A DNA stretch of 9,439 nucleotides, taken from contig OMQI01000148.1 of NCBI GenBank assembly GCA_900313185.1, positions 1 to 9,439 of the forward strand, in the 5' to 3' direction. A model generated the notes under the pieces. That model worked only from the letters and a program-made list of their open reading frames with translations, searched no databases and was not told where the DNA came from. Of the stretch, positions 1 through 7,300 are shown piece after piece. Both the position numbers and the translations under genes were made by a program. Source of the stretch: an uncultured Rhodospirillaceae bacterium (GTDB lineage: Bacteria; Pseudomonadota; Alphaproteobacteria; RF32; CAG-239). Position 1 is the first letter of the stretch. Each line of letters begins with the position of its first letter.

Positions 1-1126
1 ATTGGGTAATTTGTCCGTCGGTTTCTTCCAAAGTTACATCTGTAAATATTTCATTCGATTTTTGTACCGCAGCTTTGGCTAAAATAGACATTCCGTAAGC
101 ATTTGAGTTAGGTAAGCTGCATTTGCCTATATCAAATCTGGCCAGCCATTGATTCGGTACAACAAACTTGCCTTCGGAAACTGTTTCAATTTGTGCTTGA
201 CTGCCTAAGAATTGTTGCAGTTTCTCTTTTGAAATATCGTTGGTTGTAGTTAAAATACGCCCGATAACACCGGTTTGTGCCGTGGTTATTGAACCGAAAT
301 CAAATGCCTTCAACATTTCTTTCCACTCAATATCTTTGGATGTGTCGTACGGGTACAAACGGAATATGCTGACATCGTAGGCAACCAAAGTAGGGCTGTT
401 TTCAAAGAAATTAATCAGCTCGGCGATTTTGTTTTGAGTTTCAACATCGGCATCAAAAGTTATCGAATAATCCGCCCAGTTGGTTACAATATCGGTAATG
501 CCGGCTCCACGGATAACATCCAATAAGCCCAAAATAATCGGGCGAGACTGCGGGGTATACAAAGTCATATTAACTTTACGGCTTAAGGTTAAAATTTTAT
601 CTTTAGCATTGTAGGTGTAATAAACACCGGCGGAATCAGCAATCATCTTAATGATTTCCGAAAATTCTCCACGTAAATCTTCGGCAGATATGCTGGTATA
701 CGGTCCGTCCGGAGAAGAAACTCTGATTCCGGCTTCTTTAGTTAATTTAACCATAGCTTGTTCGGCAGGCATCATATCAAATGAAAAACCATTGACCTCA
801 AAACGAGGCAATACGTCGTTTTGCCCGTTGCGCTCCAATTTGAATGCCGATTTAACGAACGGCAAAGTTAAAATCATTTGTTGAGTTTCCCAGTTTACGT
901 TACAACGCAAAGGCGTTTCCAAATCAAGAGCATTGGCACCCTCGGTGGTGCGAATCATATAAGGATCTTGAGATGATTCTTTAACCGGTTGTATAGCATC
1001 TTTTCTTTCCTGCTCGGCTCTAGCCTGAGCTTTGCTGACAACCTCGTGATTTTCCACGCAAGCTGCCAATATAAAGGTTAAAATCGCCAACAAACCGAAT
1101 AAATGAATTTTCAATAATGTTTTCAT
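1..1126 (-). CDS. Secretin-like outer-membrane lipoprotein (PilN/BfpB type), partial at C-terminus
   Basis: This open frame has no stop inside the window; 375 residues are visible. The ATG at 1126 follows an AAAGGG Shine-Dalgarno with 8 bases between, 14 bases after the previous stop. Residues 1-23 form a lipoprotein signal: K-rich start, hydrophobic core and a LAAC lipobox with Cys23. Residues 109-184 (FEVNGFSFDMMPAEQAM, then a stretch ending KILTLSRKV) have the pattern of a secretin N0/STN domain. Residues 186-260 resemble the next ring-building N domain, ending in VAYDVSIFRLYPY, where secretins enter the barrel-forming part. In known families such lipoproteins form the outer-membrane pore of type IVb pili and of some secretion machines. 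The barrel domain itself lies outside the window. Family is assigned from sequence pattern only; a VirB9/TraK-like or DotC-like protein is a less likely alternative. It is the last visible gene of a three-gene operon. Confidence 0.65.
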   Translation of the reverse strand, partial: MKTLLKIHLFGLLAILTFILAACVENHEVVSKAQARAEQERKDAIQPVKESSQDPYMIRTTEGANALDLETPLRCNVNWETQQMILTLPFVKSAFKLERNGQNDVLPRFEVNGFSFDMMPAEQAMVKLTKEAGIRVSSPDGPYTSISAEDLRGEFSEIIKMIADSAGVYYTYNAKDKILTLSRKVNMTLYTPQSRPIILGLLDVIRGAGITDIVTNWADYSITFDADVETQNKIAELINFFENSPTLVAYDVSIFRLYPYDTSKDIEWKEMLKAFDFGSITTAQTGVIGRILTTTNDISKEKLQQFLGSQAQIETVSEGKFVVPNQWLARFDIGKCSLPNSNAYGMSILAKAAVQKSNEIFTDVTLEETDGQITQ

Positions 1127-1140
1127 TTCATATACCCTTT

Positions 1141-1653
1141 TTACTTTTGTTCATTGTTACCTTTGGTGTCGATAAAATCGTCATTTGGAGTAACTGAGTT
1201 TTCCGCCATTAATTTACTCATCAAATCATCAATATTCATTCCGGCTCCCGCTGTAGGGTCGACCGCTTTATCAAAGTTGCTCATAACTTCGTTTATCTTC
1301 TTGCCCTCGTTTGGATCAGCCTTCAACATTTCCGGTGACTGATTGTTGGTAAGTTCTTGCTGATACAGAGATAAATTTTTCTTTAAAGCTTCAATCCCGC
1401 CGGCAATTTTTCGTTCTACATAGGGATGAAGCTCCTCGTGCTCAATTACATAATTTCCGGTTTCACAGATTTCTTCCAATACATCTAAAATGTAAGGATA
1501 GAATTTGTATTCTTCAATTGCAATATTACCCATACGCACACAACGGGCTGCAATACGGGAAATTGTGCGATCGTAATAATCAAGCAACACAATGTAATTA
1601 TCAACATACCATAAAGATTCTTTTGAAACTTCGGAATTTTCTATATCAGTCAT
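1141..1653 (-). CDS. Hypothetical helical protein, 170 aa
   Basis: The ATG at 1653 is preceded by AAGGAG with about 7 bases between, a strong ribosome binding site, which supports the gene and this start. I do not recognise a family. There is no signal peptide or membrane segment, so it is probably cytoplasmic. Residues 10-100 look like several amphipathic helices rich in Tyr and Glu (WYVDNYIVLLDYYDR; EEYKFYPYILDVLEEIC). The last 60 residues are hydrophilic, with a short helix (NIDDLMSKLMAEN) and an acidic, Asn/Lys-rich end. It lies 34 bases after the stop of the repeat protein and 14 bases before the secretin-like lipoprotein. All three are therefore probably cotranscribed, and a role as accessory, chaperone or assembly factor for that envelope machine is inference from position. 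Confidence 0.8.
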   Translation of the reverse strand: MTDIENSEVSKESLWYVDNYIVLLDYYDRTISRIAARCVRMGNIAIEEYKFYPYILDVLEEICETGNYVIEHEELHPYVERKIAGGIEALKKNLSLYQQELTNNQSPEMLKADPNEGKKINEVMSNFDKAVDPTAGAGMNIDDLMSKLMAENSVTPNDDFIDTKGNNEQK

Positions 1654-1687
1654 ATCTTTCTCCTTATTCGTTTTTTACTCTTTATGG

Positions 1688-3199
1688 TTATTTTTTAATA
1701 GGGTTTCCGTTTTCATCAACATATTCCCATTCATCCGGATTAATCGGATTGCCGTTTTCATCAACATATTCCCATTCATCAGCGTTGACTTCATCTGGAT
1801 TAATCGGATTGCCGTTTTCATCAACGTATTCCCATTCATCAGCGTTAACTTCATCCGGATTAATCGGATTACCATTTTCATCAACATATTCCCATTGTTC
1901 TTCGCCGGCAGGTTGAACAGCTTCCTCTTTCTTTGAAGAAAAAGCTTTGGAAAATGAATCGGTTAAATCATCCTTAATTTCATTAAGAGAAATCGGAGCT
2001 TCTTTAATCTTATCCAAAGAAATACTTGCGGTTTCGGTAATAGCATTTTTAATCTTTTGCATAGCGCTACCAAAAGATTGCGGCTTATCTTTAGTGGTAT
2101 CCGTAGTATTTTGTTTTTGAGTATTTTGCTTTGCAGCCTCTTTAAGCAAAGTTTCCGAATCAAGTGCAATCGGCGCTTTCGGTTGAGTATCGACCGCTTG
2201 CTTTGTACTTTCTTTGTCTTTATTGTCAGTAGTATCCTTTAAGAGACTTGCAATATCCATATCAGAAACTTCAAGAGATTGAGTGGCAGGCTTTTTTTCT
2301 TCTAAAGTTTTGCTGAGAGCCTGTCTTATATCTTCTGTGCCGCTGTCATCATCTTTATCATCTTTTTTGGCGCTAGGAGCAGGGGATTCAAATTTATGCA
2401 AAACCGGTACATCGTCAATACGGACATTATTATCCTTTGTCTTTTCTTTTTTGTTGCTTTCCTCTTTTTTGATTTCAGTCTTTACGGCAACGTTAGTATT
2501 ATCTTTTCCTGCAGATATACTCGTTGCAGATGGAATAACCGGAGTATTTACAACAGTATTTTCTTTTTCTTTTTTGATGGCGGCCTCAATGGCTTGGAGT
2601 TCTTCTTTTCTGGCGCTCATAATAGCCTGAGACAATGTGATTCCCAGCGTTTTTAACATTTCGACCTGATGCTTATTATTTTCACGCAAAGCATCAATTA
2701 ATGCTTTGGTTTGATTGTTTGCGTTAGCCTCAATTTTAGCTGCTTGTTTATCTTTCAGCAATAAGGTTTCATTTAGTTGCGTTAAATTTGCGTTATAGCT
2801 CTCCATAACTTCTTTAATGGTTTGCGTAAATTCTTTATTGATTGCCGAAGATTGCGGAATTTCATTTTCTTTTTTCAAAAAGGGATCGTTATTATATACG
2901 GTTCGAGCTTCTCTTAAACCACGCTTTATTTCACAATCTTCAATATATTCGTTAAGCACTCTTCCACCAGGTAAATTAAGCAATACGGCTCGAATTCTTT
3001 CCGGCATATCAATCAAAGATTGTTCAAATTCAGCTTTTTTCTTGCTGCTGAAAATGTGGATTTGGTGAAAAATGTTTAAATACCGCTGAGCTTCAAGCAA
3101 CATTCTTTCCAAATCTTGCTTGTTTCCGGCATATTCTGCTTCTTCGTTCAAATCCTCATTTTTCTTGATTTCTAACTCTTGCAATTCCTCGCTATCCAC
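1688..3199 (-). CDS. Helical low-complexity protein with C-terminal WEYVDENGNPI repeats, 503 aa
   Basis: I do not recognise a family. Residues 20-105 are a predicted helical domain with a mixed hydrophobic pattern (QRYLNIFHQIHIFSS; ERIRAVLLNLPGGRVLNEY). Residues 115-215 are strongly helical and charged, probably a coiled coil. Residues 215-430 are low complexity (Lys, Glu, Asp, Thr, Ser) with short motifs such as KAPIAL and EAPISL. From residue 436 four copies of WEYVDENGNPI follow: two 20-residue spacings, one 15-residue spacing and a final short copy ending in KK. No signal peptide or membrane span is visible. I chose GTG at 3199 because GGAG lies 8 bases upstream; an in-frame GTG at 3208 (506 aa) overlaps that GGAG and is less likely. 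It is the first gene of the operon leading to the 170-aa protein and the secretin, and is preceded by a candidate operator-promoter. It may be a scaffold or a secreted substrate, but neither is shown. Confidence 0.85.
   Translation of the reverse strand: MDSEELQELEIKKNEDLNEEAEYAGNKQDLERMLLEAQRYLNIFHQIHIFSSKKKAEFEQSLIDMPERIRAVLLNLPGGRVLNEYIEDCEIKRGLREARTVYNNDPFLKKENEIPQSSAINKEFTQTIKEVMESYNANLTQLNETLLLKDKQAAKIEANANNQTKALIDALRENNKHQVEMLKTLGITLSQAIMSARKEELQAIEAAIKKEKENTVVNTPVIPSATSISAGKDNTNVAVKTEIKKEESNKKEKTKDNNVRIDDVPVLHKFESPAPSAKKDDKDDDSGTEDIRQALSKTLEEKKPATQSLEVSDMDIASLLKDTTDNKDKESTKQAVDTQPKAPIALDSETLLKEAAKQNTQKQNTTDTTKDKPQSFGSAMQKIKNAITETASISLDKIKEAPISLNEIKDDLTDSFSKAFSSKKEEAVQPAGEEQWEYVDENGNPINPDEVNADEWEYVDENGNPINPDEVNADEWEYVDENGNPINPDEWEYVDENGNPIKK
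1691..1894 (-). repeat. In-frame tandem repeat, 60-bp period, encoding WEYVDENGNPINPDEVNADE
   Basis: Four units run along the coding direction: 1894-1835 and 1834-1775 (60 bases each), 1774-1730 (45 bases, lacking the codons for VNADE) and a final 39-base unit 1729-1691 ending in Lys-Lys before the stop. The core WEYVDENGNPI is unchanged in all four proteins copies, while the DNA differs at a few mostly silent positions. Period changes are whole codons, so the frame is kept. This fits expansion and contraction under selection for the peptide. Confidence 0.93.
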
Positions 3200-3207
3200 G
3201 GTATTCA

Positions 3208-3211
3208 CTCC
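3208..3211 (-). promoter_or_regulatory. Shine-Dalgarno that decides the GTG start at 3199
   Basis: GGAG sits 8 bases upstream of GTG 3199. The upstream in-frame GTG at 3208 shares its G with this motif and has no ribosome binding site of its own. The ATG at 3213 runs into TGA after one codon. The start at 3199 is therefore preferred. Confidence 0.6.
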
Positions 3212-3222
3212 ATTTTACCATA

Positions 3223-3260
3223 AATTTACACTCTCCATTATATAACAGAGAGTGTAAATT
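3223..3260. promoter_or_regulatory. Perfect 13-bp inverted repeat, candidate operator
   Basis: AATTTACACTCTC at 3223-3235 and its exact reverse complement GAGAGTGTAAATT at 3248-3260 are separated by 12 bases. The pair lies between the regulator gene and the start of the three-gene operon. The spacer contains TATAAT on the minus strand. No T-run follows either side, so an intrinsic terminator is unlikely. Arm centres are 25 bases apart, which could suit a protein with two DNA-binding domains or a dimer. The neighbouring double-HTH regulator is the obvious candidate ligand, by inference. An RNA hairpin in a read-through transcript is the alternative. Confidence 0.65.
3237..3242 (-). promoter_or_regulatory. 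Candidate -10 box of the downstream operon
   Basis: TATAAT on the minus strand matches the sigma-70 consensus exactly and lies within the spacer of the inverted repeat. It would give a start about 30 bases before the GTG at 3199. At 17 bases upstream the hexamer is TAAGTA, a poor -35, so the promoter may be weak or need an activator. Confidence 0.4.
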
Positions 3261-3276
3261 ACTTATTAATATTATG

Positions 3277-3299
3277 AAAAAATCATCTTTTTTAAAGAT
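3277..3299 (-). terminator. Weak hairpin plus T-run at the end of the regulator gene
   Basis: On the minus strand ATCTTT pairs with AAAGAT around a 3-base loop (3299-3285), overlapping the stop codon, and is followed within 2 bases by six T. The stem is short and AT-rich, so termination would be inefficient. It could allow partial read-through from the regulator into the next operon. Confidence 0.3.
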
Positions 3300-4266
3300 T
3301 AATCACAACCACTTTATGAACTCTCGTTAAATCACTATTACTCAAATTGGTACGTTCATCAGGATTCCACTGAACTCCGTATAATTGTCCGTTTTCATCT
3401 TCACGAATGCTCAAAAGCTTGGCTTCTTCATCGCTTATATAATACAGGGCAATATCACCTGAGCTTATTACATCATTCGGATTTATAAACAATACGCATC
3501 TGCTGGATAGTAATGAACCGAGCCTTCTGGTGCATAAATTGACGGCATATATTCCATGTTGATTGTGTAAATTAGACGGACATTCAATTTCTCTGAATAC
3601 ATTGCCTCTGTCAATCACGATATTACCTTCAGAATTACCGCTACCCAAAAGCGGAACCATAACATCGGCACCACCTTCACCATTAACAGCACCCAAGTTG
3701 GAATAACGTGCGTTGTTTAATACCTTGTAACGAGTATCATTATGCTCAATAATATCTTCCAAGACGCCTTCTTCATCAAGCTTTTTGATACTATCCTTTA
3801 ACTTATCGACAGTCATTCCCAAAGCTTTGGCAATATTGCGATATTCCTTATCGGAAACTTCACGTTGTCCCATTTCAATACGATGGTAAACGGACAGTGT
3901 CATATCAGCGTATTCAGCCACCTCTATTAACGTTAAACCTTTATTGGTACGAATATGGCGAAGACCTGCACCCAAAGTTTTTAATCCGGCAGTTTGGTTG
4001 ATTTTTGAACGTCTTTCCTGTTCACGTTTCCAAGCTTGAACAACTTCTTGTTGAGAGTTCTGTTCATTAACATATAAGTCTTGCAATGAACAATCCAACA
4101 ACTCGGCAACCTGAATTAATTGTTCTTGGTTCAAACGACGATAACCTTTTTCTATTTTGGAAACAGCCGACAAACTGACACCCAAATGGTCTGCCAACTC
4201 CTGCATCGGCATACCGTGCAGTCTTCTGTGCATTCTTATCTGATTCGGGAAAATAATTTCTTCCAT
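3292..4266 (-). CDS. Double Cro/CI-type HTH regulator with S24/LexA-like C-terminal domain, 324 aa
   Basis: The ATG at 4266 follows AGAGG with 7 bases between. Residues 8-66 are a Cro/CI HTH (IRMHRRLHGMPMQELADHLG, then SLSAVSKIEKGYRRL). Residues 98-160 are a second, more diverged HTH (LRHIRTNKGLTLIEVAEYAD, then TLSVYHRIEMGQREV). From about residue 235 to the end, the pattern GIYAVNLCTRRL, VLFINPNDVISSGDIALYYI, AKLLSI, LYGVQWNPDE matches the beta-rich S24/LexA-type domain of phage-type repressors. The usual serine in a G-x-S-M-x-P motif is not seen; the aligned position reads C-T-R-R-L around Thr246, although Lys283 sits where the catalytic lysine would be. Self-cleavage is therefore doubtful, and the domain may serve for dimerisation or signal binding. 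It has its own candidate promoter and lies directly upstream of the inverted repeat. It probably controls that promoter and perhaps its own; this is inference. Confidence 0.88.
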   Translation of the reverse strand: MEEIIFPNQIRMHRRLHGMPMQELADHLGVSLSAVSKIEKGYRRLNQEQLIQVAELLDCSLQDLYVNEQNSQQEVVQAWKREQERRSKINQTAGLKTLGAGLRHIRTNKGLTLIEVAEYADMTLSVYHRIEMGQREVSDKEYRNIAKALGMTVDKLKDSIKKLDEEGVLEDIIEHNDTRYKVLNNARYSNLGAVNGEGGADVMVPLLGSGNSEGNIVIDRGNVFREIECPSNLHNQHGIYAVNLCTRRLGSLLSSRCVLFINPNDVISSGDIALYYISDEEAKLLSIREDENGQLYGVQWNPDERTNLSNSDLTRVHKVVVINL

Positions 4267-4279
4267 ATTAAGCCTCTAC

Positions 4280-4289
4280 TGTTATAACA
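4280..4289. promoter_or_regulatory. Palindrome TGTTATAACA in the regulator leader
   Basis: A perfect 10-bp palindrome lies between the candidate -10 and the regulator start codon. The same TGTTATA string recurs in the spacer of the inverted repeat at 3241-3247. It may be an autoregulatory operator, but AT-rich palindromes this short occur by chance. Confidence 0.3.
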
Positions 4290-4298
4290 TTTAAGCAT

Positions 4299-4326
4299 AT
4301 AATAGTCGCCAAAATTCAAAAAGCAA
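4299..4326 (-). promoter_or_regulatory. Candidate sigma-70 promoter of the regulator gene
   Basis: TTGCTT (4326-4321) and TATTAT (4304-4299) are 16 bases apart on the minus strand, matching 4/6 and 5/6 of the consensus hexamers. The predicted transcript start near 4292 gives a leader of about 25 bases to the ATG at 4266. Confidence 0.5.
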
Positions 4327-4329
4327 GAC

Positions 4330-4374
4330 AAAAATTATTTTTATACAGAAAATAGCGGAATTTCCATTTATCTG
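4330..4374 (-). terminator. Imperfect hairpin and T-rich tail after the M23-VirB6 gene
   Basis: On the minus strand CAGA(T)AAAT pairs with ATTTTCTG, with an inner GGAA/TTCC pairing interrupted by a small bulge. A stretch containing TAATTTTT follows. It lies 22 bases after the stop. The stem is bulged and AT-rich, and the T-run is not immediately adjacent, so this is only a candidate end for the upstream operon. Confidence 0.35.
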
Positions 4375-4396
4375 CTAAGCTCTACGGATAACGCAG

Positions 4397-7300
4397 TTAT
4401 TTATTACTGTTTCCGTTGTCGTTTAGCTCTCGCCATTTTCTGACTTCTTCATCAATTTCGGCTTTTTTACGTTCGGCTTCTTCCTGCTTTCTTCTGAGTT
4501 CGTCTGTTTTTCTTTGACTCTCTTCCAGTTCACGCTTTATACGTTCCTCTTCTTCGATAGATTTATTTTCCTTTTCTTGCAATTCTCGTTGTTCCTGCTC
4601 CAGACGCTCACGAGTTTTGTACTCCTGCTCAAGTTGGTCTCTGACTTCTTGAATATCGTTAAGATTATTGTTAACTTTATTCTTTAAGTCATCAGGCATT
4701 TTATCGTCATTAGGATTATTGCCTTTGTTATCATTAAACTGATAGACTCTCTGTCCTTGTCTTTCCGGTTCGGCGTTTGTCATATTTTGTTTTGCTTCTT
4801 CCATAGACTCAAGTTTTCCCTTGTGTATATTAGAATATCTTTCTCCGGCTTCGGCACTGCGGTTATAAGCACCGGTGCTCATGGTACGTCCCATTTGTTT
4901 AACATTCAACTGATCCATATATTTATCGAAGTGAGCTTGCGTAAAGCCGGCCATAGCCTTATCTCGGTTAATGTTATTTCCCCATTCTCCTTTATGATTA
5001 ACCGGTGACATAAAGCTGTTTTTGCTCATAGCATATTCACTGAAACCGCCGTCAAAATTATATTGGAAAGTACCGTCTTTTTGCTTGGTTGCCGTTTGAA
5101 CGGTATGGAAAATACCGTTTGATTCGTGTAGAGTTGTATTTCCATCTCCATCGGTTGTTTCGGCGGCTATAAACATTTGGTCACCAATCATCACCGCTTG
5201 AATATTTTTGGTTTGTACTATTTTTTCCACATCTTTACCATCTTCTCTCACCGTTTCTTTGGTAACCTGATTAATGGTAACTTGTCCGTTATCATCGATA
5301 TTTACCGTAGTGTTAGGATTGCTCAAATCCATTTTTATTCCTCTGGCTTCCATCACTTTGGCCACCAAAACTTTAGCTGCTTGTTCCGGATTTGCCATAT
5401 TTTTCTGCATTTCATTAAATGTATCAATATTAATGGTTCCGTCTTTTCTTACCAAATCACGATTAAAGAGGTTGAAATCTTTCATTTCGGTATGAGCATC
5501 GGTAACATTACCTAAAGCATCGGTTCTTTCCGTAGTGCGTGATGTCGGAGTGCTGACAACACGGTTGGTGCCGTATTGCTTTTTGGTTTTCTCTACCGCT
5601 TTACCCAAGCCCAGGTATGAACGGGTAAATCTGGTCTTATATGATGCTATTTGTCCGTTTTCATCAAGACGGAATGTGCTCTTGCCATCGGCAGTGCTAT
5701 ATACCAAATTGCCATTTTCATCTTTAGTGGCTATCATATCCTCATATCCGGTAACTTTACCGAGAACACGGTGACGAGCACGATATTTTACATTACCGTT
5801 TTCATCTCTTACTTCATTTCCGTCTTTATCCAATACTTTTTCGAAAGCTTTATCGGATTGTGAACGTTTATGAGTTTCTCTGGTAAGTGACCACTTACCG
5901 TCTTCTCCTTTAGTTGCCGAGAATTTAATATCTCGCCCGAACATTCGGAAGCTTCCCTCGTGAGCAATCGTTTTTCCGTCTGCTCCGGTAACCGATGCGT
6001 TTTTGCCAAATCGGGAGGCAATGGCTCCGATGGCGTGATTTTTCATACTTCGATACTGATTGCCAACTGCATAATTAAGTCCGGCACCGGCGGCACTTGC
6101 CACTTTTCCGGTAGTATGCAGAGCAGCTTTTCCGGTTTTACCGGCGGCATCCATCATAGTTCCGCCAACCATACGCCCGATACCTTTGCCGCCACCAAGT
6201 CCCGGAGATGATGCAAATTTTTCGGCCATTGATTTAGCTTCGTCAAAGAATACGTAGCAGAAGAAGCAAACTGCGGCAACACGGATAAAGCCCATACCAT
6301 ACCAAGCTAAACCGTTAAAGCGAATAAATATTTGGTGATCACTGTCAGGTCCGTTTTCGCTTCCCCCTAAATCGACACCTATCCAACTTTCTAATTGCTG
6401 ATTAATGATGTATATAATGATTGCCATAAACACAAAGTTGAACATAGCATTCATAAAGAAATCCCATATAATTTTTAAGTATTTGGAGGTGATTTTGAAT
6501 GCGTACGCACCTATAGCGCAAGGTATCAGTGCCGCAGCGATACATAACTGCAATATACAATCAACCAAACACCACGGGAACGTGAGTAGTAATGCAAGTC
6601 CGGCCAACCATAGGAATATACCGGTTGTGACATATCCCAGATGTGGCAGGTCTATTCTTATTCCCATCGTGTCAGCAAGTACCCACGGGTGGTCATGGAA
6701 TCCTAAACAAACCGAGAAGTTTCCGAGCTTCATCAACATACCGGTAGAATCTTCCAGATTTTTAATGCCGCAAACAATTGACTCGCCTAGTTCCTTAGAC
6801 AGGCCTCCTTGAGGTTTTTCGGTGCCTGCATATCCTTTCGCAGAGCTGTATCCCTTAATATTTTGCATATAATCGGCATTCTTATCGCAGGTCGAAGTGG
6901 TATTCAAATCATTGATGAAATTCAGACCTGTCATCATTACCGGATTAAGCGTTAAATCCATAACATAGAACAAAGATGCGGTACTGCTCAAAATCAATGC
7001 TACAACGGCTACTCTAAATCCTTGGAATAAAATACCTTTGGTTAATTCACCGGAATTGGTGGCATTAAACGATGCTAATTGTTTTAATAAATAGATTGCC
7101 AACCAGATTAAGAAACCGATTTTAACCAAATTCAGAGTAGGGGTTAAAAGTCCGGTATCTGCCATTAATGCTATTTGGCTGGCAGCATTAAACATTGTTT
7201 TGAACATATCGCAGAATACACACTTATCATTGCTCAAATAGTCTGAATATTGACACTGAGATCTAGCATAGCCACCGCCCCCGTCAGCACCTCCTCCGGC

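Noticed and set aside
651..884. Plus-strand 77-aa open frame
   Set aside because: It is antisense to the secretin-like lipoprotein, which has a signal peptide, a ribosome binding site and family-like domains.
1675..1887. Minus-strand frame with M-K-T-A-I-R-L-I repeats
   Set aside because: It is a shifted frame within the same repeat array, open only because the DNA repeats are in multiples of three.
1691..1894. CRISPR-like array
   Set aside because: Units are contiguous with no unique spacers, and they are in frame within a long coding region.
1518..1916. Plus-strand open frame with F-P-F-S-S-T-Y-S-H-S-S repeats
   Set aside because: It is the antisense reading of the tandem repeat and of the start of the 170-aa gene. 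It has no ribosome binding site, and its repeats are explained by the coding repeats on the minus strand.
3223..3260. Inverted repeat as an intrinsic terminator
   Set aside because: The arms are followed by mixed sequence on both strands with no T-run, and the loop holds a consensus -10 box.
5177..6812. Several plus-strand open frames of 70-135 codons
   Set aside because: All lie antisense to the long M23-VirB6 gene, whose protein has clear domains; none has a ribosome binding site or recognisable motif.
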